Positions 7,435 through 14,284 of a stretch of DNA of 35,069 bases are shown here, piece after piece. Under the pieces are notes generated by a model. It was given only the letters and a program-made list of their open reading frames with translations, was not told the origin of the DNA and made no database searches. The translations under genes were made by a program, and so were the position numbers. Positions within the stretch are counted from its first letter, which is position 1. Every line of letters starts with the position of its first letter. Origin of the DNA: an uncultured Bacilli bacterium (GTDB lineage Bacteria > Bacillota_I > Bacilli_A > RF39 > UBA660); assembly GCA_934177995.1 (NCBI GenBank), contig CAKPPW010000013.1:1-35069 (forward strand). Reading direction: 5' to 3'.

Positions 7435-7546
7435 AAAAAGCATCTGATTCAACATTTGTTGAATTCAGGTGCTACTCAAAACACGGGAAACATCTGATCT
7501 AGCAAATCAAATGTATCCTTTTTATTATATGAAGTTTCCTCCATCT
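7433..7546 (-). ncRNA. Putative antitoxin antisense RNA 1
   Basis: Minus-strand promoter TTGTTA (7576-7581), 17-bp spacer, TAATAT (7553-7558), predicting a start near 7546. The RNA would cross the 3' hairpin of the toxin mRNA and end at the hairpin 7440-7472 (GCACCTGA... TCAGATGC) followed by seven T on the minus strand. Predicted length is about 114 nt, overlapping the toxin 3' UTR but not its coding frame, as in BsrG/SR4 and TxpA/RatA. Confidence 0.65.
7486..7523 (+). terminator. Toxin 1 mRNA terminator
   Basis: GGAAACATCTGAT pairs with ATCAAATGTATCC (two mismatches) around a loop of about 7 bases, followed by TTTTT. The right arm is also complementary to the 5' leader at 7294. Confidence 0.75.
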
Positions 7547-7632
7547 ATATACATATTATCATAAAATTAGTTAGATAACAATTCTTAATAAAAGTTTCCA
7601 TTTTTCTCGTACTATATTTTTAGCTTGTTCTA

Positions 7633-7720
7633 TTGATATATACTAATTAGTTTGTTACTATTAATTCGGATACATTTGAAATATCAGATGCTTTCCCTTC
7701 TAATTTAATAAATAGAAGGG
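7633..7720 (+). promoter_or_regulatory. Promoter and leader of toxin unit 2
   Basis: TTGATA (7633-7638), 17 bp, TACTAT (7656-7661), then the leader repeat GGATACATTTG...GCTTTCC (7668-7696) and the hairpin CCCTTCT (7695-7701)/AGAAGGG (7714-7720) in front of the ATG. Confidence 0.7.
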
Positions 7721-7730
7721 AGTGATGGTT

Positions 7731-7808
7731 ATGACAAAAAGAGAATTTTTTCTATACATCATAATTTTTCTATTAATAATAGAAAATTTAATATTCTTAT
7801 TTAATTAA
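7731..7808 (+). CDS. Putative type I toxin peptide 2 (25 aa)
   Basis: Paralog of the peptide at 7357 with the same length and the same MTKRE start. The hydrophobic part differs at many positions (it contains a Glu-Asn pair) and it ends in FN. The nucleotide leader upstream is almost identical to unit 1, while the coding part has drifted, which suggests either relaxed or diversifying change in the peptide with a conserved control region. The ribosome binding site is GAAGGGAGTG. Confidence 0.7.
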   Translation: MTKREFFLYIIIFLLIIENLIFLFN

Positions 7809-7809
7809 G

Positions 7810-7926
7810 AAAAAAGCATCTGATTTCAACTTTTTGTTGATTTCAGGTGCAATACCTTAATAAGGAAAGCATCTGATCCGCAAAATCAAATGTATCCTTT
7901 TTTATTATATGAAGTTTCCTTCATCT
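7810..7926 (-). ncRNA. Putative antitoxin antisense RNA 2
   Basis: Minus-strand promoter TTGTTA (7956-7961), 17 bp, TAATAT (7933-7938), with a predicted start near 7926. It ends at hairpin 7816-7850 followed by an A-run on the plus strand (T-run on the minus). About 117 nt. Confidence 0.65.
7864..7903 (+). terminator. Toxin 2 mRNA terminator
   Basis: GGAAAGCATCTGAT pairs with ATCAAATGTATCC, followed by TTTTTT. Confidence 0.75.
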
Positions 7927-8012
7927 ATATACATATTACCATAAAATTAGTTAGATAACAATTCTTAATGAAAATTTGCATTTTTTTCGTGCTATATTTT
8001 TAGCCTGTTCTA

Positions 8013-8040
8013 TTGTTATATACTAATTAGTTACTATAAT
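8013..8040 (+). promoter_or_regulatory. Promoter of toxin unit 3
   Basis: TTGTTA (8013-8018), 16-bp spacer, TATAAT (8035-8040). A 5-bp deletion relative to units 1 and 2 is compensated by a new consensus -10, so the promoter may still work. Confidence 0.6.
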
Positions 8041-8105
8041 TTTGATACATTTGAAATGTCAGATGCTTTCTCTTCTAATTTATAAATAAAAGAGTGTTGA
8101 TATTT

Positions 8106-8183
8106 ATAACAAAAAGAGAATACTTTTTATGTCTAGTTATACTAATATTATTTATAGAAGTATTCATACTTTTATTTAAATAA
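8106..8183 (+). pseudogene. Toxin 3 relic with ATG changed to ATA
   Basis: The reading frame is intact over 25 codons, beginning ITKRE and ending FK, but the start codon is ATA. An in-frame TTG at 8097 is the only alternative start, and the ribosome binding site is weakened (AAAAGAG instead of AGAAGGG). The masking hairpin is also eroded. The toxin is probably silent or barely translated, while promoter and antisense promoter persist. Confidence 0.6.
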
Positions 8184-8246
8184 GAAAAAAGCATCTGATT
8201 TAGCAAATCAAATGTATCATTTTGTTAGATGAAACTTTTTCCATCT
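8184..8246 (-). ncRNA. Putative antitoxin antisense RNA 3 (shortened)
   Basis: Minus-strand promoter TTATTA (8276-8281), 17 bp, TAATAT (8253-8258). The two hairpins of other units are fused into one (8191-8218), apparently by deletion between the two GCATCTGAT repeats, so the RNA would be only about 60 nt. An A-run (8185-8190) gives the minus-strand T-tail. Confidence 0.5.
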
Positions 8247-8321
8247 ATATACATATTATCATAAAATTAGTTAGATAATAATATTTGATAAAAATTTACA
8301 CTTTTCTCGTAGTAATAATTC

Positions 8322-8364
8322 TTACAAAAATGTAATAAACCTTTCTCTAAATAAATGCTATAAT
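8322..8364 (+). promoter_or_regulatory. BceR-type operator and promoter of the two-component genes
   Basis: TTACA-AAAA-TGTAA (8322-8335) is an exact match to the TNACA-N4-TGTAA site of Bce-type response regulators. A TATAAT -10 (8359-8364) follows with no good -35 (TAAACC at the right distance), as expected for an activator-dependent promoter. Confidence 0.75.
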
Positions 8365-8381
8365 TAAGACGGTGAAGAAAA

Positions 8382-9047
8382 ATGGATAAAAAAATACTAA
8401 TAGTAGAAGATGATAGTAGTATGCAAGAAGAATTAAAAGATTTGTTAGAAAATGCTTCTTACGATGCTTTAATTCTTAATGACTTTTTGCATGCTAAAGA
8501 ATATATTTTAAAGACTAATCCAGATTTGGTATTACTTGATGTAAATATACCATACCTAAATGGTGAACTTTTACTAAAAGAACTTAGAAAAGAAAGTAGT
8601 GTACCAGTTATTATTTTAACTAGTAGAGCAAGTGAAATAGATGAGGTGTTATCAATATCTTATGGAGCAGATGACTTTATCACTAAACCATATAATCCAA
8701 CTATCTTACTTCTTAGAATTCAAAATGTTTTTAAAAGAGTAAATCAAGTGAAAGATAAACTTAAATACAGAGATTTAGATGTCTATCAAAATAGAGGAGT
8801 CTTAACTAAAGATAATCTAAGTATAGAATTAACTAAAAATGAAATGATAATCTTTCTATACTTACTTAATAATCAGAATAGAATAGTAAGTCGCGATGAG
8901 TTGATGAGTGAATTATGGAATAATGAAGAGTATGTAAATGATAATGCTTTAACAGTAAATATTAGTAGATTAAGAACTAAACTAAAAGACTTTGGTTATA
9001 GCAATGTAATTGAAACTAGAAAAGGCCAAGGATACATTTTATTATGA
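8382..9047 (+). CDS. BceR-like OmpR-family response regulator
   Basis: A 221-residue regulator with an N-terminal receiver domain (phospho-acceptor Asp53 in LVLLDVNIP, acidic pocket EDD at 9-11, Lys102 in ITKPYN) and a C-terminal winged helix (about 125-221; ISRLRTKLKDFG and ETRKGQGYILL). It should activate the ABC transporter genes downstream and probably its own promoter, since identical operators precede both. The stop overlaps the kinase start (ATGA), so the two are translationally coupled. Confidence 0.9.
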   Translation: MDKKILIVEDDSSMQEELKDLLENASYDALILNDFLHAKEYILKTNPDLVLLDVNIPYLNGELLLKELRKESSVPVIILTSRASEIDEVLSISYGADDFITKPYNPTILLLRIQNVFKRVNQVKDKLKYRDLDVYQNRGVLTKDNLSIELTKNEMIIFLYLLNNQNRIVSRDELMSELWNNEEYVNDNALTVNISRLRTKLKDFGYSNVIETRKGQGYILL

Positions 9048-10075
9048 AATTAACTAGTTACTTTAAAGATAAAATATTTATCATTTTAATAAATTTACTT
9101 GCTATTTTATTAATCATTTTCTTACTACTAGCTTTTAAAGTATCTATCTTTTTAACTTTGATGGTTTCTTTTATTCTTATAATAAATAGTATTACTATCT
9201 TCTTTTATGACTACTTTAGAAAGAAAACCTTTTACTGGAATCTAGTTAATAATCTAGATAGACTTGATAAAAAATACTTGGTTATGGAAACGATAGATAA
9301 TCCTAGTTTCTATGAAGGAAAACTAATTAAACAAATACTATATGAAACTGATAAGTCCATGCTTGAAGAAATTGATAAGTATAAACTTAATTTAGAAGAC
9401 TTTAAAGATTATATTGAAATGTGGATTCATGAAGTTAAAATGCCACTCGCTACTCTTATGTTGATGACACATAATCATAAAGAGATGGATAACAAGTATT
9501 TATTTCAACTTAAAAGATTAGATAACTATCTTGATCAAATACTATATTATGTAAGAAGTAATTACTTAGAAGAAGACTTTACTTTTCAAACAGTTAGTTT
9601 AGATAAAGTAATTAGTAGAGTAGCTTTAAAAAATAAAGATGATTTATTAGAAAACAATATTGATTTTATAGTAAATACTAATTCTTTAAAAGTAGTTACT
9701 GATTATAAATGGCTAGAGTTTATTTTAAATCAAGTTATTAATAATAGTATTAAGTATAAAAGAAATATAAAGAATAGTTATATTAAAATAGATGCTTTCT
9801 TAGAAAAAGATAAGATTAAACTTACTGTTCTTGATAATGGCTGGGGTATTTCTAAAAACGATTTACCTAAAGTCTTTAATAAATCTTTTACTGGTAGTAA
9901 TGGTATTTATAATAGTAAGTCAACAGGAGTGGGATTATATATTGCTAAGAAGCTTTGTGATAAATTAGGTCATAAGTTAGAGATAGAATCTACTATTAAC
10001 TCATATACTTTAGTTACTATTACCTTTGGAATTAATGATTTCTATAATAATTATAGTAGTATTACAAAATTGTAA
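9044..10075 (+). CDS. BceS-like intramembrane-sensing histidine kinase
   Basis: A 343-residue kinase with two closely spaced membrane helices (about 10-30 and 34-55) and almost no extracellular loop, the hallmark of Bce-type intramembrane-sensing kinases that learn of the peptide through their transporter. The phospho-acceptor His129 is in EMWIHEVKMPL, the form typical of this group. N-box NQVINNSIKY, G1 DNGWGIS and G2 STGVGLYIAKKL are all present. The stop codon lies inside the second operator (10062-10075). Confidence 0.9.
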   Translation: MKLTSYFKDKIFIILINLLAILLIIFLLLAFKVSIFLTLMVSFILIINSITIFFYDYFRKKTFYWNLVNNLDRLDKKYLVMETIDNPSFYEGKLIKQILYETDKSMLEEIDKYKLNLEDFKDYIEMWIHEVKMPLATLMLMTHNHKEMDNKYLFQLKRLDNYLDQILYYVRSNYLEEDFTFQTVSLDKVISRVALKNKDDLLENNIDFIVNTNSLKVVTDYKWLEFILNQVINNSIKYKRNIKNSYIKIDAFLEKDKIKLTVLDNGWGISKNDLPKVFNKSFTGSNGIYNSKSTGVGLYIAKKLCDKLGHKLEIESTINSYTLVTITFGINDFYNNYSSITKL

Positions 10076-10124
10076 GATACTGTAATATTAGAAATACGAC
10101 AAAATGAATAATATCTATTAATAT
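10062..10124 (+). promoter_or_regulatory. BceR-type operator and promoter of the ABC transporter
   Basis: TTACA-AAAT-TGTAA (10062-10075) matches TNACA-N4-TGTAA; its last three bases are the kinase stop codon. Downstream, ACGACA (10096-10101), 17 bp, TAATAT (10119-10124) forms a plausible promoter. Confidence 0.75.
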
Positions 10125-10145
10125 GGTAAGTGAGGTGATTTAAAA

Positions 10146-10913
10146 GTGAATGAATTATTAAAAATCGATAATATTCAAAAATATTATGGAGCAAGATCTA
10201 GTTTAACAAAAGCTTTAGATGGCTTATCATTTTCAGTAGCTAAACAAGAATTTGTAGCTATTATGGGAGCAAGTGGTAGTGGTAAGACTACTTTGTTAAA
10301 CTGTATTTCAACTATTGATAAGGTAACAGCAGGACATATTTATCTAGGAGATATAGATATTACTAAACTTAAGGGTAATAAGCTAGATAGGTTTAGAAGG
10401 GAAGAGTTAGGTTTTATCTTTCAAGACTTTAATCTTTTAGATACCTTAACTGGTTATGAAAATATAGCCCTTGCTTTATCTATTCAAAATGTACCTTATA
10501 AAGAGATAGAAAAAAGAGTTAGTAAATTAGCTAAAGAGTTAGATATTACTAATATCTTAAATAAATATCCTTATGAGATGAGTGGTGGACAAAAACAAAG
10601 AATTGCATCTATTAGAGCTATAATTACTAATCCTAAGTTAGTCTTAGCAGATGAGCCAACAGGAGCACTTGACTCTAAGTCTAGTAGAATGTTATTAGAA
10701 AAGTTTAATTATTTAAATCAAGAATTAGCAGCTACTATTCTTATGGTTACCCATGATGCTTTTACGGCAAGTTATGCTAGTAGAGTAATCTTTATTAAAG
10801 ATGGAAAGATATTTAGTGAATTACATAAAGGTGATTCAACAAGAAAAGAGTTCTTTGATAAGATAATAGATGTTGAAACAGTACTTGGTGGTGATTTAAA
10901 TGATGCTTTGTAA
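10146..10913 (+). CDS. BceA-like ABC transporter ATP-binding protein
   Basis: A 255-residue MacB/LolD-type ATPase. Walker A is GASGSGKT (41-48), the Q-loop is FQDFN, the signature is SGGQKQR (146-152), Walker B is LVLADE (165-170) and the H-loop His is in VTHD. With the permease that follows it forms a peptide-antibiotic resistance transporter of the BceAB type, which frees cell-wall targets from bound peptide. The start is GTG at 10146 after GAGGTGATT; no in-frame ATG is near. It overlaps the permease by 14 bases. Confidence 0.93.
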   Translation: MNELLKIDNIQKYYGARSSLTKALDGLSFSVAKQEFVAIMGASGSGKTTLLNCISTIDKVTAGHIYLGDIDITKLKGNKLDRFRREELGFIFQDFNLLDTLTGYENIALALSIQNVPYKEIEKRVSKLAKELDITNILNKYPYEMSGGQKQRIASIRAIITNPKLVLADEPTGALDSKSSRMLLEKFNYLNQELAATILMVTHDAFTASYASRVIFIKDGKIFSELHKGDSTRKEFFDKIIDVETVLGGDLNDAL

Positions 10914-12948
10914 ACTATCAGTTAAGAATATTGCTAAGAGTATAAAAGATTATGCCATTTATTTCTTTACTCTTATGTTAGGAGTTAGTATTTTCTATGT
11001 TTTTAACTCTATAGATAGTCAGACTGCTATGATGAATTTATCAAAATCAACTTATGAAATTATTAGACTTATGAATAATATCTTATCAGCGGTTAGTGTC
11101 TTTGTATCATTTATCCTAGGTTTTTTGATAATCTATGCTTCAAGGTTCTTGATGAAGCGAAGAAATAAAGAGTTTGCTATTTACTTAACACTTGGTATGA
11201 GTAAAAGAAAAATATCTTTGATTTTATTTATTGAAACGTTACTAATTGGTTTTCTATCTTTAGGAGTTGGTTTATTACTAGGTGTTATTTTATCACAACT
11301 GATGAGTGTTTTAGTAGCTAGTATGTTTGAAGTGAATTTAACTAAGTTTAAGTTTGTCTTTTCAAATAGTGCTTTTATTAAGACTATTATTTATTTTGGT
11401 ATAATCTATCTAATTGTAATGCTTTTTAATACTATCATTATTAATAAATGTAAACTTATAGATTTAATTAACTCTAGCTCTAAGAAAGAAAAATTAAGAC
11501 TTAAAAATACCAAGGTAGCATTTTTTCTATTCTTAATAGCAGTAGGGATACTTATCTATGCTTATTATCTAGTGATTGGTGATGTTAATAAAGTATTAAG
11601 AAGTTATACTAGTATTATATTTCCAATTATCCTAGGAACAGTTGGTACTTTCTTAGTATTCTTCTCATTATCAGGTTTTCTTTTAAAAGTGTTAAAGAAA
11701 GATAAAAAACTTTACTATAAAGAATTAAATAGTTTCGTTATTAAAGGGATAAGTAGCAAAGCAAGTACAACAGTCTTTTCGGTTACTATTATTTGTTTAA
11801 TGTTATTTACAACTATTTGTGTACTATCAAGTGCTTTATCTCTTAGGAATTCTTTAAATAATTCTTTGATTACGTATGCTCCAAGAGATATCGAAATAAG
11901 TAAAAGATATAATCCTGATGGTGATGTTTATGGTTATAGTGAGGAACAAAAGAAAGATTCATTATTAACAATTAATGAGTCACTTGCTAAACTTAACTTT
12001 AATTATCATAAGTATTTTACTAATATAACTGATTTTACCTTATATGTAGATGAAGGGATTACTCTAAAGAGTAGTCTTGGCGATTATTATAAGATAGTTA
12101 AAAAGAAATATCCTTATCTTCAATATAATAGTGAAATAGAACTTATGAAGTTAAGTGATTATAATAAGATGGCTAAGAGTCTTAGATTAAATAGATTAAC
12201 TCTAGATGATAATCATTATGTAGTAGTTGCTAATTATCCTTCTATGAAAAATATTAAAGATGAAGCTTTAAAAAGAAGAACTGTTATTACTATTAATAAT
12301 ACTAATTATTATCCTAAATATAGTTATTCAATTGATGGTTTTTATGATATGACTAGTAATGCTTCTAATATTGGTTTTATTGTTTTACCAGATGAAGCTT
12401 TAGATAAGGCAACTAAGTATATGTATTATAAATTAGCTGATTATAAAGGAGATAGAAAAAATGTAGATAAAGTAATCACTAATCTTATGGACTCTAAAGA
12501 ATTTTCTAATACTAATTTAACCTTTAATACTAAATCCGATATTTATAACTCTAGTATTGGCATAGGAGCAATGGTTACTTTCATTGGATTATATCTTGGA
12601 ATAGTTTTTCTAATATCTTGTGCTGCTATTCTAGCTTTAAAAGAGTTATCTGAATCTAATGATAATAAAATAAAGTTTACTATCTTAAGAAAGATAGGAA
12701 CTAGTGATATGATGATTAATAAAGCTTTGTTTAAACAAATAGGAGTATTCTTCCTATTACCATTAGCTCTTGCTATCATCCATTCTATCTTTGGAATAAT
12801 CTTTTGTAATAAAATATTAATTATGACTGGAGTTAATATAAAATTATCTTCTATCATAATTACTGCTATATTCATTGTTTTAATCTATGGTAGTTATTTT
12901 CTACTAACTTACTATTGCAGTAAGAATATCATTAAAGATAAGAATTAA
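10900..12948 (+). CDS. BceB-like ABC transporter permease
   Basis: A 682-residue FtsX-type permease with about ten membrane helices. FtsX cores lie near residues 60-200 (KRRNKEFAIYLTLGMSKRKI) and near the C-terminus. A large extracellular domain of roughly 200 residues between helices 7 and 8 is where the peptide is thought to be sensed in BceB-type permeases. The substrate (bacitracin, lantibiotic or host peptide) cannot be told from sequence. Two ATG codons are adjacent (10900, 10903) and either may be used. A bidirectional terminator follows. Confidence 0.92.
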   Translation: MMLCKLSVKNIAKSIKDYAIYFFTLMLGVSIFYVFNSIDSQTAMMNLSKSTYEIIRLMNNILSAVSVFVSFILGFLIIYASRFLMKRRNKEFAIYLTLGMSKRKISLILFIETLLIGFLSLGVGLLLGVILSQLMSVLVASMFEVNLTKFKFVFSNSAFIKTIIYFGIIYLIVMLFNTIIINKCKLIDLINSSSKKEKLRLKNTKVAFFLFLIAVGILIYAYYLVIGDVNKVLRSYTSIIFPIILGTVGTFLVFFSLSGFLLKVLKKDKKLYYKELNSFVIKGISSKASTTVFSVTIICLMLFTTICVLSSALSLRNSLNNSLITYAPRDIEISKRYNPDGDVYGYSEEQKKDSLLTINESLAKLNFNYHKYFTNITDFTLYVDEGITLKSSLGDYYKIVKKKYPYLQYNSEIELMKLSDYNKMAKSLRLNRLTLDDNHYVVVANYPSMKNIKDEALKRRTVITINNTNYYPKYSYSIDGFYDMTSNASNIGFIVLPDEALDKATKYMYYKLADYKGDRKNVDKVITNLMDSKEFSNTNLTFNTKSDIYNSSIGIGAMVTFIGLYLGIVFLISCAAILALKELSESNDNKIKFTILRKIGTSDMMINKALFKQIGVFFLLPLALAIIHSIFGIIFCNKILIMTGVNIKLSSIIITAIFIVLIYGSYFLLTYYCSKNIIKDKN

Positions 12949-12954
12949 AAATAA

Positions 12955-12985
12955 AAATCTGGAATTACTGTTTTCCAGATTTTTG
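12955..12985. terminator. Bidirectional terminator, transporter and Fic genes
   Basis: ATCTGGAA (12957-12964) pairs with TTCCAGAT (12973-12980); T-runs on both strands. A close relative of this hairpin lies beyond the other end of the Fic gene at 14223. Confidence 0.8.
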
Positions 12986-12996
12986 GTTAATATAAA

Positions 12997-14052
12997 TTAT
13001 AAAATTATCCATTCACTATTTTTCTTTCCATTTTCTCTTGCTATTATTCCTTTTTCCTGCATTTCAAGCATTCTAGTTTTTACTGTTCGTAAAGACTTAT
13101 TAATTTGTTTAGCAATTTCTGCTTGTTTAATGGTTGGATTGTCTTTTATTATATTTATAATTGCCTGTTCTTCTAAGGTAAGACTATTAGATTTTAAATC
13201 TTTTTCGTTTGAATCTTCTAAATAATCAACATGGGTATATCGATTTTTTAGTTCATAATTTGTATTTGCTAAAAGATTATAAAAGAATTTTTCTAAGAAG
13301 GATATGTCTTCAAAGATGTTTTTATCAAACTTTTTATAATTTGCTCTTACTAGGGAATTTCTAAAATACCAAGAGTGTTTGGCAAAAACCTCATCATTTA
13401 TATTAAAACCAAATGTTCTTAAGTATTTAATTATAAATACAGCAGTTGTTCTTGTATTACCTTCACAAAATGGGTGTACTTGCCAAATATTAGAGGTAAA
13501 TCTGCATAAATGTTTAATTGCTTCATCAAGTGATAAATCTTTATAAGAAAAATTTTTTTCTTGTTCAAAATCATATTTTAGAGTTTCCATAATAGTCTGA
13601 TAAGAGGCATAGATGACAGTATCATTATTTAATATCCATTCTTTTTTTGTGAAATTATAATCTCTAATCTTTCCTGCTTCCTTATATATTCCTTTAAACA
13701 ATTTTTGATGGATACCTATTAATTCAGTAGGATTAAAATTAAAAGAGTTATCACTTAGTATTTCAGCTATTCTTACTGCTACTTTATCCGCTTCTTCACT
13801 ATTTTCTGATTCATCTTTTTTTCTATTATCTAAAACTTTATAATACTTATCTATTCTTTTTTCAACTTCATCTATGTTTATTTTTCCTTCTATGTGTTCT
13901 TTAGCAGTATCAATTAAATATTTAGATGGTTTTAGTCCATCTACATCTTGTAATCCTATGGCAGTTTCCCAAGTTTTTGTTTTTTTTACTTTGTTTGGTT
14001 CTCCTTCCTTTATGTATTCAGAAAGTTCTAAATTCCAGTTTTCTTTACTCAT
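12997..14052 (-). CDS. Fic-domain protein with C-terminal winged helix
   Basis: A 351-residue Fic protein, expected to transfer AMP (or another nucleotide phosphate) to a hydroxyl of a target protein. The active-site motif is HPFCEGNTR with catalytic His193, followed by TTAVFI. The segment KEAGKIRDYNF is typical of Fic folds. The N-terminus (residues 37-72, GLKPSKYLIDTAKEHIEGKI) resembles the VbhA-like regulatory helix region found in single-chain Fic proteins. Residues 295-351 form a winged helix (IKQAEIAKQINKSLRTVKTR), so the protein may bind DNA and control its own operator. A strong AGGAGG precedes the ATG. It stands alone in opposite orientation to its neighbours, between two similar terminators, which suggests insertion. 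Confidence 0.88.
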   Translation of the reverse strand: MSKENWNLELSEYIKEGEPNKVKKTKTWETAIGLQDVDGLKPSKYLIDTAKEHIEGKINIDEVEKRIDKYYKVLDNRKKDESENSEEADKVAVRIAEILSDNSFNFNPTELIGIHQKLFKGIYKEAGKIRDYNFTKKEWILNNDTVIYASYQTIMETLKYDFEQEKNFSYKDLSLDEAIKHLCRFTSNIWQVHPFCEGNTRTTAVFIIKYLRTFGFNINDEVFAKHSWYFRNSLVRANYKKFDKNIFEDISFLEKFFYNLLANTNYELKNRYTHVDYLEDSNEKDLKSNSLTLEEQAIINIIKDNPTIKQAEIAKQINKSLRTVKTRMLEMQEKGIIARENGKKNSEWIIL

Positions 14053-14076
14053 GGTTCCTCCTAACTATATGCTAAT

Positions 14077-14156
14077 ATTATAACATTTTTTTAATAAAAT
14101 AGCAATTTTAAAGTGCAAAAATTGCACTTTAAAAACTGAAAAATTGCACTTTAAAA
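14077..14156 (-). promoter_or_regulatory. Fic promoter with palindromic triple operator
   Basis: Minus-strand TTGCTA (14100-14105), 17 bp, TATAAT (14077-14082). Directly against the -35 lies a perfect 13-bp inverted repeat TTTTAAAGTGCAA (14106-14118)/TTGCACTTTAAAA (14122-14134), and a third exact copy TTGCACTTTAAAA lies at 14144-14156. The winged helix of the Fic protein is the obvious candidate binder. Confidence 0.7.
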
Positions 14157-14222
14157 TGCGTGCATGTAAAGCTTTAAAATTGCTTAGAGTAAAATAACTC
14201 ATATAAATACAAAAAAGCAAAA

Positions 14223-14252
14223 ATCTGGAATTTTCTATTTTCCAGTTTTTTT
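14223..14252 (+). terminator. Orphan forward terminator before the surface protein gene
   Basis: CTGGAA (14225-14230) pairs with TTCCAG (14240-14245), then seven or more T. No forward gene ends here. It closely resembles the transporter terminator at 12955. Confidence 0.7.
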
Positions 14253-14284
14253 CTGCCGAAATTTATTAAATTTAGCTAAAAATA

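Larger units (their letters stand above)
7069..8310. repeat. Tandem array of type I toxin-antitoxin-like units, period about 374 bp
   Basis: This 1.3-kb stretch lacks any long gene and consists of repeated units. The toxin start codons are at 7357, 7731 and (as ATA) 8106, giving spacings of 374 and 375. Each inter-toxin interval holds, in order: a minus-strand terminator hairpin, a plus-strand terminator hairpin, a minus-strand promoter, a plus-strand promoter, a leader hairpin and a hairpin over the ribosome binding site. Long blocks are nearly identical between units 1 and 2 (for example from 7229 and 7601 onward). Partial units lie at both ends (7069-7196 and about 8220-8310). Confidence 0.85.

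Noticed and set aside
7105..8072. Inverted repeats (GGAAAGCATCTGAT...AAATGTATCC and its complement) about 210 bp apart could mark a MITE or small insertion element.
   Set aside because: The repeats coincide exactly with a transcript start and a U-tailed terminator, and lie in order with promoters, an RBS mask and a conserved 25-codon frame. No target-site duplications are visible. The toxin-antitoxin reading explains more, though a mobile origin is not excluded.
7069..8310. Tandem repeats might be a CRISPR array.
   Set aside because: The repeat period is about 374 bp with long, diverging homology throughout, not short exact repeats with unique spacers, and no cas genes are present.
12543..12875. 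A 110-codon minus-strand frame inside the permease gene.
   Set aside because: It is antisense to conserved membrane helices of the permease and has no binding site of its own; a shadow frame.
12983..13225. An 80-codon plus-strand frame.
   Set aside because: It lies antisense to the Fic gene's C-terminal winged helix, which is clearly coding on the minus strand.
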